Shown here: positions 45,404 to 55,959 of the stretch, one piece after another
Layout of the letters: each line of letters begins with the position of its first letter
Numbering within the stretch: position 1 is the first letter of the stretch
NCBI GenBank assembly: GCA_948474755.1
Contig: CAOLHI010000966.1
Location: 124,001-188,000 of the forward strand
Direction: 5' to 3'
Length of the DNA stretch: 64,000 nucleotides
Source: Ctenosaura bakeri
Taxonomy: Eukaryota > Chordata > Lepidosauria > Squamata > Iguanidae
The notes under the pieces: generated by a model
Told to the model about the DNA's origin: nothing
Databases searched by the model: none
What the model saw: the letters and a program-made list of their open reading frames with translations, nothing else
Program-made: the position numbers and the translations under genes

Positions 45404-45523
45404 ATATGTAGTCTGCATTTAGTAACTTTACAGATCCATAGCTACGTTGCAGAAATGTAACAAGGCCCTATTAATGAATTCTGAAGGTGTGCATTTGGGC
45501 ACCAACAAGAGTATTCCAATGGT

Positions 45524-45759
45524 CATCGGGTGCTTCTGATGCTCATTAAGCCTTCCTAATGAGCATGAGGAACTTCTGTACATTAATACTTCTGATACAC
45601 ATTGGATTTACCCAATTTTCTTTGCAAACTTCCCATGTTCATTGGCCACTTGTGATGCCCTTTGGACACTTCTGGTGCACATTGGACACTTTACATGCTC
45701 ATTGGGCACTTCTGATGAACACTGAGCATTCCTGTCGCACTCCTGCACTTCCTAGCTGG
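45524..45759. repeat. Degenerate 20-bp minisatellite, about 12 units
   Basis: Units approximate CATTGGGCACTTCTGATGCT. Six consecutive 20-bp units run from 45640 to 45759 (starts 45640, 45660, 45680, 45700, 45720, 45740). Earlier units begin at 45524, 45544, 45564, 45581, 45600 and 45620, two of them shortened to 17 and 19 bp. Adjacent units differ at several positions, so the array is old. The 89-codon frame 45559-45828 comes from the repeat. Confidence 0.85.
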
Positions 45760-46813
45760 TCTCTGGAGATGCACATCAGGAGTGCCCTGGTGCACATTGG
45801 GGCCATGGTCCATCACCCACTCCACTGACAATAACTACACATCAGACAATCATACGTTGTAACTTCCCAGCAGACCTTGGTGAATATATGTATTGTATTA
45901 CTACTCAGTTCTACTTCCCGCATTCACAAGTCTGCTTATATGGTAAATTCCAGCTGTGTGTTCTTTTGTAAATATGGGGCACCCAGGCAGCAAAAAGACT
46001 GGATGTTTTCATATTTGTTTGTGTCCATTTATCCAGTTTTACTTTGTATTCTTCTTAGACTAAGGATAGTGATATTACATGAGCTGTATTGCCATCTCAC
46101 TGTAATGAAAAGTTTTTATGCTGCTAGAATATTATTGCACACATTCAAATTATTTAGGAGTAAAATTTTCACAATTCCCTGTTGCACAGTTGCTATTTTC
46201 AAGTTTGTGTTTAATAAAACAAAGTAAAGCAACTGAACATATGATGCATTCTATTATAATGAGTTTTTTAATCTCATTGACACAACCCAGGGAATTCTTT
46301 GTTACATAACCAGGTATATATATTAAAGAAAAGCATCTGGCATATATTTTATTTCCTTTTGAAGTATGTTCTTCTTTTGCATATTTGAAAAATGGAGGTC
46401 ATGCTGTACAAAAACTGAGGTGTTAAGGTGTTGAACTGTCCGTGATTTTGTGAGTATGCTTATTTGTTACACTGATAGCAAAATTCTAGCTCTAATATTG
46501 GGTTGCTTCATGTTTGATGACAAGTCAATACCTAACAGGTTTTAATTTTTGTTAGTGCTAGATTTGTAACGAGAATTATTACTTTAAATTGGCTTTTGTC
46601 AACAAGCAGTATTCTTACATTCCAGACTGCACTTTGTGCAAGTCAGCTGTTTTAATATATTAAATGAGAAATGATTTATTCATTAGTGTGAAATTGGAAT
46701 TACTTGGTCATTTGTATACTTTTGTGGTCTACTTTACAGATTTTGCTATTGACTGAAAAAGGAGAAAGCCTTTTTTAAAACAAAGAAACAAACATATCAC
46801 TAAATGGCCAGGG
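45760..46813. other. Unassigned AT-rich DNA
   Basis: No recognised element. The 116-codon plus frame at 45877-46227 has no domain. Confidence 0.4.
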
Positions 46814-46888
46814 GGGTATCCATATTACACGATTATAGTGGTGTGATACCACTTTAACTTTCATATCTGTGTTCTGTGGAATCCTGTT

Positions 46889-48116
46889 TTATATATATAT
46901 AATTGAAAAATTAATCAAATAATCATAACATAAAAAATACATATAATTATACATATTACATACAACCATTCAGTCGCTGGAGCATATCAACATAAATAAG
47001 ACTAGGTTTATTAGAAATAATAATTACCTATAAAGAAGTATAGGTAATATATTAAAAAAGACTAAATATTTAAGAAAGAGGGGAAGGAATGAGGAGATAG
47101 GTAGAAATTAAAGAACAGAAAAAAAAGTGAAAAACTAGCAAGAAAAGTTGAAAGGAAACATAAAAGAAGGGAAGGGGTTGGGAAAAAAAGAAGAAGAAAA
47201 GGAGAGTTGATTGCCCAAATCTAAAATTTTTCAGACTACTCACCTAACCTTCATCCTTTCCTTCTTATCTTATGGGCCATTCAATAAATTTAGACCAATG
47301 GACCAAAACATGGACAAAACAATGAATTGTATGACCTGTCAAGACATCAAAGAAAATTTATATAAAATGCAGTATAGATGAGTACCCAGCTTGTTGGGGG
47401 CATGTATAGAAATGTTTCAAAATACATGCTATTTGTAAGTTGTTCGCCACCTCAATCAATATGGAGAGGCAGGATACAAATAAATAATAATAATAAAAAA
47501 AATATTTAACTCTGGACAAATTATGTGAAATGTATAAGAATTTATTGTAATAAGTGTTGGAAATGCAATTCTGATACAGGTACTTTTTTCATTTATAGTG
47601 ATCCTGTAAAAAGGTAAACAAATTTTGGAAAACTATACATATACAAACTGAATAAAAATATTGAGATTTCAATTTAAAATGTCACCCTTACTATATTTAC
47701 TATGTATCATGGATGATGATCTTGAAAGAAAAGCAGGTAAAGTATTATTTTATTTTTTGGCAGCAGCTAACAAAATACTCTTCCTATTAGATATGATTAG
47801 ACTTTGAAATTGACAGATATAAAACATATGGATAGACTTAGACTTCTTTTGAGAGGAGAGAAATACAATACATTTATTGAAGACTGGGATAAAATCGTTG
47901 CATATTTTAAGAATACGTGAGAAGTTTGAAGGTGATAAACTTTGAATTTTGAGCCTAATAAGGATTTTTTCTGAACTATATTATTATGATCAAAAGATAT
48001 GAGGGATAGGATAAGTAGAATTTACAATGTATAGGTCGAATCAGTTTGTTTAGATAATATAAAATAAATAAAAACTTATAGCCAGGCCAGGAGCGGGAGG
48101 AAGTGGGAAAAGATAA
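46889..48116 (+). mobile_element. Truncated L1 LINE with 11-bp TSD
   Basis: Flanked by GGAATCCTGTT at 46878-46888 and 48117-48127. From about 47275 the plus strand encodes the L1 ORF2 C-terminus in broken frames: KIYIKCSIDEY, YLTLDKLCEMYKN, NKCWKCNSDTGTFF and LFYFLAAANKILF, in the L1 order (YLTPxKL, CWKC then GTFFH, then FLLAAA). The 3' part is A-rich with GGGAGGAAGTGGGAAAAG. The first 390 bp (46889 to about 47275) are A-rich and unassigned; they could be a 5' inversion. Confidence 0.8.
47385..47500 (+). mobile_element. L2-tailed SINE/LINE end inserted in L1
   Basis: Splits the L1 reading between EY and LTLDKL. Contains TTGTAAGTTGTTCGCCACCT, GGAGAGGCAGGATACAAATA and an (ATA)n/A tail, the normal end of L2/CR1-type repeats. 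Confidence 0.7.
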
Positions 48117-48285
48117 GGAATCCTGTTATTAAATTGGTGAGCTATTTAGAATTCTATGTCAGAGAACTCTAGTACAGGGAGGTGTACTGGAGAATTCTAA
48201 GTATGCCACCAAACAACAAATTCCAAAATTATGTAGGACAGCATCAACATTTAGAGTGGAATCAAAATGACATATTTAGTGCATT

Positions 48286-48999
48286 TTTGTTATATCTATG
48301 GTCTCATGTGAGGAACATTCTGTTCACTATTTTCATTAGGAAAGAAGGCATTTTAAAAAAATCATCACTACTTGAATTTTGAGCCTTTCTTGTTTTCTAA
48401 TTAAGGTTAGATCAGGTTACAAATAGCATGTGTTTTGATCAGACATAGAACGAAGACTTACAGTCTACATGAAGGTTATGAAAGCTTGGGAACCATCTCA
48501 AAGTGCTTAGAAAAATTGGGAACTGCATCTCTCAGCTAATACACATAACTCTGAACCTTGTGTCATTCCAAATCACTTTTCACAAAATTAGAAATAGCTG
48601 TTCATTAATTTCCTCTTTCCTCACATCCTGTAAATATGGCCTATGGAGGCCCAAGATGTAGGAAGACGCTGAGGTGTAGCCCATGGTCTTTCTATGGATG
48701 TTGATCTTTGCTTAGGTGACCACAGCTATCCCTTAAAAAAAGTTCCTGTACTATATATGTATCACCTTTCTACTTAATGTAGCCTTGACATAATAAATGA
48801 TGTCTCGATATTTTAGGAACTTGACTTAGTCTGAAAGGGGAGTTGCAGCAAACCCCAGGCTATTCGCAGAGTATTAAAAATTACACTGTGTCTAAAAAAA
48901 AGGAAAAGGAAAGGAAAAGAAGCATTCTCCCCTTAAGCTAATAAGTCCTGATGACTTCATGACTCATTCTGTTAAAAAAAATCCGCCCGGGGGAAAGTT
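48286..48999. other. Unassigned non-coding DNA
   Basis: No recognised element. A/G-rich patch at 48896-48922. Confidence 0.4.
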
Positions 49000-49310
49000 C
49001 TAATATATGCCAGTGCCAGTAGCCTTGTAAATAGAATGGCTTCCTTTTCTCATAACCCTGATAACCAGGGAGTCTAATAGCAGGTGGTTTGATCTTTTAT
49101 GAAGCACAATTGGCTTGATTCTCCAGCTGCTTTGTGACACCAGAATGCTGCGCTTGACTGAACATTTTCTGAAGAGGTAAATGAACTGTATACGGAAGAC
49201 AGAAGGCCACAGTGGTCTTTCCATAGCAGGATCCCTCTGAGCTGAGGCACCACACTCCAGTTTCCTGCCAGGAAGTTCACATTCACCATGTCACCTACTG
49301 ATCAGTTGTT
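49000..49310. other. Non-repeat stretch, possible conserved noncoding DNA
   Basis: No repeat signature on either strand and more balanced composition than the surroundings. It carries GCACAATTGGCTTGATTCTC and CCAGCTGCTTTGTGAC (E-box-like CAGCTG). Minus frames of 74 and 71 codons overlap here. Singled out only because it is repeat-free; no direct evidence of function. Confidence 0.2.
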
Positions 49311-49568
49311 CAAAGGGGAGAATGAAGATTCTTTGACTGAGTTAATAAAGAAATAACGTGTCTCCCTGCTGTGCTAGTGCTTCTGAATTAAACATAAAAT
49401 TGAAATGCAGCTGCCCATCCATAACAAAAGCAGGCTACAAGGAACTTTTCAAAGTGTTTACACTTTGCTGAAACCAGTTATAAAGCTCTGGGGACATGCT
49501 TCAGCCTTATGAAGTTGTTTACTATGAAGAAAAGGGGGTTAGACTTTGTTATCATCAACAGATTAAGA

Positions 49569-49699
49569 CCATGGTTCTTCACCTTTGGCCCTCCAGATAT
49601 TTTGGATCTCCCAGTATCCCTGCCCATTATCTATGTTGATATTGGCTTCTAGGAGGTAAAGTCTAAAATATCTGGAAGCCCAAAAATTGAGAATCACTG
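49569..49699. mobile_element. hAT-like fold-back MITE
   Basis: CCATGGTTCTTCACCTTTGG then CCTCCAGATATTTTGGA is mirrored by TAAAATATCTGGAAGCCC and TTGAGAATCACTG. Flanks GATTAAGA (49561-49568) and AATTAGGA (49700-49707) match in 6 of 8 bases, as expected for an aged hAT target duplication. The CCCTCCAGAT type is widespread in reptiles. Confidence 0.75.
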
Positions 49700-49914
49700 A
49701 ATTAGGAACCACTAAATTGTGAATCATATAACAAGTTATTTTTCCTTCACAAGAGACTGGAAATATTTAAAATGAGCAACATTTCCTCATGCCTTTTGAT
49801 CAAGCTTCTTAGCCACACACAGAACTACACGTAACCCTTTGAACCACCTTCATTTCAGTAAGTGTGGTATTTCTTTATATCCATCAGATGTGATGCTTAG
49901 AGTATTAGGCTAGG

Positions 49915-50045
49915 GCTTAGGTCAGTCACTGTCTCTCAGCTTGATAGACTTCACAGGATTGTTGTGAGAAGAAAAAAGGGAGAAGGGGAGCCTTGAGCTC
50001 ATTGAGGGGAAAGGAAGGGATATAAATGTCAACATGAAACAAACG
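49915..50045 (+). mobile_element. LINE L2/CR1-type 3' end
   Basis: CACTGTCTCTCAGCTTGATA, CACAGGATTGTTGTGAGAAG, GGAGCCTTGAGCTCATTGAG and AAGGAAGGGATATAAATGTC in order form the final 130 bp of an L2/CR1-type LINE. Confidence 0.7.
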
Positions 50046-50897
50046 AACTGTGGCAATCAAAATTTGCTCTTAAACAAACCTGCTCTTAGACAACCAAAAA
50101 TCATTTTCTCACATATAGACTTTATATTTCTACCAATTCCTCTCCAACTGTACATAACACCATTTAGGAGGTGCCAGAAGTAGGCAGTAATGGTGAATAA
50201 AAGGAAGGGCAACATGCATGAGCAAAGTTCTCATCCAGCTTCTTTTTGGGGACAACAATTGTCTGACTGCAAGACTGGTGATATGCAACTTTGGTTAAGA
50301 GTGTGTAATTTCACAAGGAACTCGTTATTAACAACACAACTATCATTTATATTTCATTATCATTTCTCATACTATATCCTTGGTAATGTTTTATTCTTCT
50401 GAACACAATGCCTATAGCAGCCTCATTTGATGTTCAGCAGTAGAAGAAGTTAAACCAGAAGTCCAGGATGGCTTCTTTGTTCTTCTGGTTTAAACACCAT
50501 TCTCTTGACAAACACAGTGCATTTTTTTTCTTTATTGTGGGAATCAAGCCTTGTTCTTATAACTGGATCCATAATTTCCCTCCATCTGAACCAAGCTATG
50601 GTCTTGTAGCAATACTGGGGACAATCATTAAGAATTAGAGCATGCTGCTCTGAAACCATGTTGAAGGCAACATTAAAATGCTGGTGCAAACTGGCATAAT
50701 TCCTTGGTAAAATTCTCACCGAACTCAATTTGATCTTATACATTTCAATTACATGTGCATGTCAATTGAACATCAACAGGAACACAATTGTTGTAAAATA
50801 GTGGACAAGATCAATATTTTCAGGGGAGGAGTGAGGTTTCCCCCCCTACTGAGCTCAGTAATTCAAGCCATGTAAATAGACTATTGTCAGAGCACTT
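50046..50897. other. Unassigned DNA with a 97-codon minus frame
   Basis: The frame at 50743-50450 (minus) stays open upstream for seven more codons and is not AT-biased, with segments such as HQHFNVAFNMVSEQHALI. I recognise no family and no repeat. Could be a decayed retroelement or chance. Confidence 0.25.
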
Positions 50898-50901
50898 CCT
50901 G

Positions 50902-51778
50902 TGTTACCCTGTATGTTGGGGGTCCTGGGAGGGGTGCCCAAATTACCAAATAAAAACACAAGTTGGAGAAATTAACTCGAGCACTCTCTCTCTCAGCTAA
51001 ACGAGAGGCAGGGTAACTTTAGCAAGGATCTTTAACCCTATGTCTACGGCTTCAGGTCAGAGAGCAGGCAAGCGAGTTTAAAAGTAACAAAAATAACAAT
51101 TTTATTGAGAGATAAATAGCAAATAAAACAACACACACACTAGCTAACTTGGAAACAGAAATAGAGAGCTTAGGGAATGGGTAATACGACACCTGGTCTC
51201 GTAGTCTTGGAGAGAAAGACGGGGTTCTGGGAGAGAAAGCTCAGCGTGGCTGGATGAGGGGAGCTCCTTAGACAAACTGACAGCAAGGCGGAATGGAAGT
51301 CTAGGGTGATTCAAGCAGTCCCAAAAGTGGGGACTTTTTATAGGGTGGATTTTACCTACAGGCTATGTTATGCTCGGTGAGAACAAAGGAAATTTGGAGT
51401 TGGACAAAGGAGTTGGAAAAGGTCAGATTTTGCATGATTAGCTTAGCTCTTAATGACAATAGCGTGGCCAGTTTGTTGATAGCCCAATATAAAGGAATGG
51501 CTCAGCTCTCGGTCAAGTGGCTTTGTGTGGATATGCGCCGAGCAAAGCCAGTTTGCAGGGAGGTTTTTCCCTAAAGCAATGGAGAGGCTTAAGTTGCCTG
51601 CCTGAATGAGGTTTTGGAATGTACAACCATTAACAGCCGCGCCCCAGATGTGCTTGTCCAGAGGACCTCTGCAAACACTTGAAGTAGGGTGGCAGAGAAA
51701 GGTCAAGCAAAGGCCAAATTATTTGATATCAAAAGGATATCTAGTGCTTTCACCAGACATATCATAACTGTGATAACA
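50902..51778 (-). mobile_element. Solo LTR B2, 4-bp TSD
   Basis: 877 bp, TGTTACCCTG to GATAACA, flanked by CCTG at 50898-50901 and 51779-51782. Minus-strand TATAAAAA (plus TTTTTATA at 51335-51342) and AATAAA (plus TTTATT at 51101-51106) are both intact, about 230 bp apart. Highly similar to B1 along its whole length. Frames at 51365-51574 and 51443-51706 are LTR-internal. Confidence 0.92.
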
Positions 51779-52000
51779 CCTGAATGATGGGAAGATGTGA
51801 AAATTCACAGCAAATTACCACCTGGCTTGATATGAATGGCCATTGAGACTGATTACAGCGGTTTTACATGCCCAGTTCTACATTTGTTGGCTTTCCTTTT
51901 ATTCCTCAACCTCTCTTTGAGTTGATCTTTGCTTAACTGTTGATCCATCTATTTCAATCTATGCAAAAAATGGTAGCAAACAAACTCTTAATGTCTTATA

Positions 52001-52467
52001 GACTCTTTCTGCACAAGGGAGATACATCGCTGTAGCATTGTTGCATCACAAATACATCTGCATGTCAAACTGTTTGGACATCATTCTGTTGTAGTTCGTT
52101 CCACATGTGTTCAGCTGTTAGCATGATTCATATCGTTTTGAAACCAGTGTAATATAAAAATGGAAAAACTCCAATGCAAACCAACCACAACAGTGCCACT
52201 GCATTTTTTTCCTACATGCGAAAGCATTACACCAATTCGCAGCACAGAGGTGGGCATTAAATTGACCAAACAGCGGTAGCGGAGTAGAGGAGGGAGGGGA
52301 ATAGGAGTTCCAGGAGAATTGACAATGCGAAAGCTACAAATGATTTTCTCCACTTTCCTTTGACAGAAACTAGAGGGTGTGCAGATAGGAATTGGGGTAA
52401 GTCAGAGTAAAAAACACTGCTCATAAAATGCTGTGAAACGCTCCTCCACTCTAGTGCAGAAATGGCC
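52001..52467. mobile_element. 467-bp nonautonomous element, TSD ATA
   Basis: Ends GACTCTTTCTGCAC and GTGCAGAAATGGCC are inverted copies of the MITE terminus, and ATA flanks both sides (51998-52000 and 52468-52470). The interior (TAGCATTGTTGCATCAC, GCGAAAGCATTACACC, GGTAGCGGAGTAGAGGAGG) is unlike the 202-bp class. It therefore shares termini and target length with that family and may be a different deletion product of the same autonomous transposon. Confidence 0.75.
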
Positions 52468-52470
52468 ATA

Positions 52471-53349
52471 GTCAATAGATGTTTGACAGTAGCTTTATTC
52501 CTTGTTCAACCCACAAACAACTACATCAAATTTACCATCTTGGCTGGAAATTACCTGAGAGAAGAAAACAGAAATGCATCTCAGTTACTTTAAAAGTGGA
52601 TTATACATTCATCCCTGAGGTAGAGAAAAGGCATTTTTTTTCTTGTCAGCTCTAGTCACCTTTCAATGTCCATAGACAATCACTTTCTTTTTAGTTAATA
52701 TATTTTAATGTAGGGCAAATTTGGAATTCAAACAATCAAATTAATGTGCATAGAAGAAGCAGTATAAGATGAGAACTGGAAACAATTTCCTGTCTGTCAA
52801 CTATGTGATTTGTTGAAGATCTAGAGATGTGATGAACATAGAACAAAACAGTACATCAATAAGAATGTGTTGGCCATAAGAATGCAATGACTATGGTCAC
52901 CCAACATCTTACTATATCTGTCAGGACCAGCTTTTGGGGCATGGGCTTCAGTGGTAAAAATATTTCACAGAATTTGACAGTCTGAATGCAAGTAATTTTT
53001 TCATTTCTCTTGTGACTTTTGGAAACAAGAAACATATCTCACCTTCAGAATCTGCATGTTTGTGGTGTATTTCAGAGAAATGACATGAAAAACAATCTTA
53101 CAATTTTAAAATCCCAACAGTGAAAATTGCACAGTATTGGGGAAGAAGTGTACAAACTTTATTCAATGAAGGAAATAGTATGCATTAGGTAAAATGAGCA
53201 TTGGAAAAATGCATTAAGATTCTATGAACTTCTAAACAACACCCCTTCTCCTCCCTAGTCTCCTTCCCTCCCTAATGCAAAGAAATAGAAATTTCTGGTG
53301 GAATTAAGAGAAGCACAATTCATCATTCATGAAGTTACCCTACAACATA
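52471..53349. other. Unassigned AT-rich DNA
   Basis: No recognised element or gene. Confidence 0.4.
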
Positions 53350-53551
53350 GGCCATTTCTGCCCTATACTGTTATAGTGCTATTATTCCACTTTCAACACC
53401 CTGTGGAATTCTGAGGTTTGTAGTTTACTGAGGTCAAAGAGCTCTCTGACTGAGAATTATAAATGCTGCTTCCTAAACTACAAACCCCAGAATTCCATAG
53501 GAAGTTGAAAGTGGAATAATAGCACTATAACAGTTTAGTGCAGAAATGTTC
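53350..53551. mobile_element. Fold-back MITE, 202-bp copy m, TSD ATA
   Basis: Exactly 202 bp, GGCCATTTCTGCCCTATACT to GTGCAGAAATGTTC, with ATA at 53347-53349 and 53552-53554. The central block is inverted relative to copies d, e and k (GAGGTCAAAGAGCTCTCTGA), so both orientations are present. Confidence 0.93.
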
Positions 53552-54544
53552 ATAGTATGTCATGATTTTAAGTCAATTCCAGTGGGGTATTCTTATAAGG
53601 TGGATTCTTATCACTTCTAATCCAGTTTCCTATCTGTGCTTTATATACTGCAGTTCATGATCCATTTCCAAATAAATATAAATCTGCCTAAATACCAAAG
53701 ATAATAAATTGATTAGTTTTTAGAGTACATTGCCACAAGCTATCTGTACTTTATCTGCCTAAGGAACAAATATCTGCCTAATAAAATTTATTAGTCTTTA
53801 AAATACACCTGTTATATTCCTGCAGAATATATATATTGCAAAACCTCCTCACAAGGAATCTTTGAACATGTGGGTTGGAGTAGTGTAAAACATACAGATA
53901 AGCCATTTAAGCTAACACAGGGGAAAAGAGATCTGACATATTTCTAATGTAATTCTCAAATATTTTGGAGAAAGACTTCTGAAACATATCTGAAAAATTT
54001 CTCAGATTGTATCTCATTTGCTGGCATCTCTGCAGAATCTGTAAAATTGCCTTAAGAGGAATAAATATAATTAACATACTTGAGAATGTATTTTTTGTTA
54101 GTAGTAAATTTGGCCTAACTACAGTCACTCGCAGTCTAAAAATCAACATTTCCTACCAGTGCAAGAGTGTGAGGCACTCTGGAGGCAAGTCTGTATAAGG
54201 CTATATAAGGTTCACCTCAACTCTTGGTTCCCACCAGATCTTAAATTTCATAGCACTCTGAAAAATTAGGTAAATCTCATGATAACAGCATTCATTGGGA
54301 CATCAGAAATTTACTGCTGATACTGTGCTGTGAGCATGCTATTTAGCCCAGGAAAGGTTGAGGGAAGAGCAGGCACTATCTGTGATAGTATATGACATCC
54401 ACCTCAGAATCTGGTAAGTAATTTTGCTGCTTAGCTCATACTTGGTGCTTGAGCATTGCTTTGTAAACATAAGTGGTACCTGCTTTTTCTCCTTTCTCTC
54501 TGGGTTGAACAGGTCCAAGCAGTTGTTGTTGCTGCTGCTGTTAT
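53552..54544. other. Unassigned AT-rich DNA
   Basis: TATCTGCCTAA occurs at about 53682 and 53752, a weak local repeat. No gene supported. Confidence 0.4.
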
Positions 54545-54690
54545 AGTTAATAATGTATGCATATCCTGCCTTTTTCCTAGGTTGGGGTTCAAGCTGGCTT
54601 ACTACAAATTAAAAAAAACACCAAAAATTCACAAAATGCAAAAGTGAAAAGATGATTAAACTACAAAAAAATTAAAACCAATTAAAACAT
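54545..54690 (-). mobile_element. LINE L2/CR1-type tail, minus strand
   Basis: ATCCTGCCTTTTTCCTAGGT then GTTCAAGCTGGCTTACTACA and a long A-rich run is the reverse of an L2-like 3' end; the (TTG)n/(CTG)n tract at 54524-54541 precedes it. Confidence 0.6.
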
Positions 54691-55949
54691 ATATCATTGA
54701 AAAAAAAGAAAAACCCCAGCACAACAAAAATAAGTTGATAAGTAGGAGCTTTGGGGCATCTTGTATTACCTCAATATGAGGCTGAATATTAAGCCTACAA
54801 TATTGACCTCCTGAGATACATTAACACAAGTCAGTGTGGACCCTGACCATGTTGAGCAGGTGCTCTGAGAACTGTAGTTCAAAAGAGCTTGTTTTTTTAA
54901 TCCCAAGTTCTATCTGCCTTGAAACATGGGTAGTGTCCAACCAGTCAGTGGGATGTAGTCACATAAGCAAGTTTCCATTAAGGCATTGCTCGTTGACTCA
55001 CAAACTACAGGAAGAAATTACTTGCACAACTACCTCATTTTGACTCTGCTTGATTCTGCAGACTACCACGACCACCACCTTTTTACCCTATACCATGGTT
55101 CACCTCATTTGACATGGTCCTTGACCCCCTGTGTGGTAATTTGGGGATAGTACTGCCATGGGGATGGAGAAGAAGGGAACCTTCTTTATCCAACAGTCCC
55201 AAAGTGGCCTGTCCTTGAGCATTCTGCTCCCTTCATCAGAAAATAAGTTTGGGAAAGCTCAAATTAATCCCAGCATCTCCATTTTCCTGCTTACAGTGAA
55301 AGCCAGGTTTTAAATGTGTGCCACTCGATTCATTTTCATTACTGTCACTGTCAAATAGGTGTAGTCATATCATAGTGCATTTTATCCTGTGCTTCCTAAT
55401 CTTTATTATGAGAATGAGGCATTTGAATTTTAATGGCCCCTGGGGTTGAGAAAGGCAGTGATAACAATGTATCACATTAGTATTTCCAACTGACAGTGCT
55501 CAAATTAGCTGTGCCTCTTCACCTCCTTTTCAAGGCACAGTAGTTTTGCAGATGGGTGGAGAGCTAATTTTATTTGCATATGAAAAGTATTTAGAGCAGA
55601 AAATGTCACAACAGGAATCCATTCTTATGACAATGAACATAACAGGATTAGAAAAGAACCTGTTGTAACCCGTTATGCAATCTATAAGAAAAAGGGACTT
55701 CAGGCATATCCAGGCAATCCTAGAGCTCAGAAGAGTTTCTTTTTTGGGCAATGACTATCAGAGCTGTACAAGAAGTAAATTTTTTCTTACTTGAATAACA
55801 TGGTTGTTGAGGGATTCTGACTATAGACCAAACAGTAACTTTTCTTGTGCTGTGTTTTTATCTCCATTAGTTCCACTGGTATTTTTCCATCCATCTACTG
55901 TCCATCAGAATCACAAAGAAATGGAGGCAATCTCTCACGCATCTTTTTA
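54691..55949. other. Mostly unassigned; repeat-free part at 55400-55760
   Basis: 55540-55600 contains ATTTTATTTGCATATGAAAA with a perfect octamer (ATTTGCAT) at about 55570. The stretch 55320-55760 lacks repeat signatures on both strands. It could be conserved noncoding DNA, but nothing here proves it. Confidence 0.25.
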
Positions 55950-55959
55950 TCTAATATGG

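Larger units (their letters stand above)
46814..48285. mobile_element. Diverged fold-back MITE (copy l) split by L1
   Basis: Left piece 46814-46888 (CCATATTACACGATTATAGT then TTCTGTGGAATCCTG) and right piece 48117-48285 (TTTAGAATTCTATGTCAGAG, CAAACAACAAATTCCAAAAT, TTAGAGTGGAAT) are the two arms of a MITE of the GGCCATTTC type. Between them is a LINE flanked by the 11-bp duplication GGAATCCTGTT. Confidence 0.75.

Noticed and set aside
45524..45759. CRISPR-like array
   Set aside because: Units are contiguous 20-bp repeats without unique spacers, in a vertebrate genome; it is a minisatellite.
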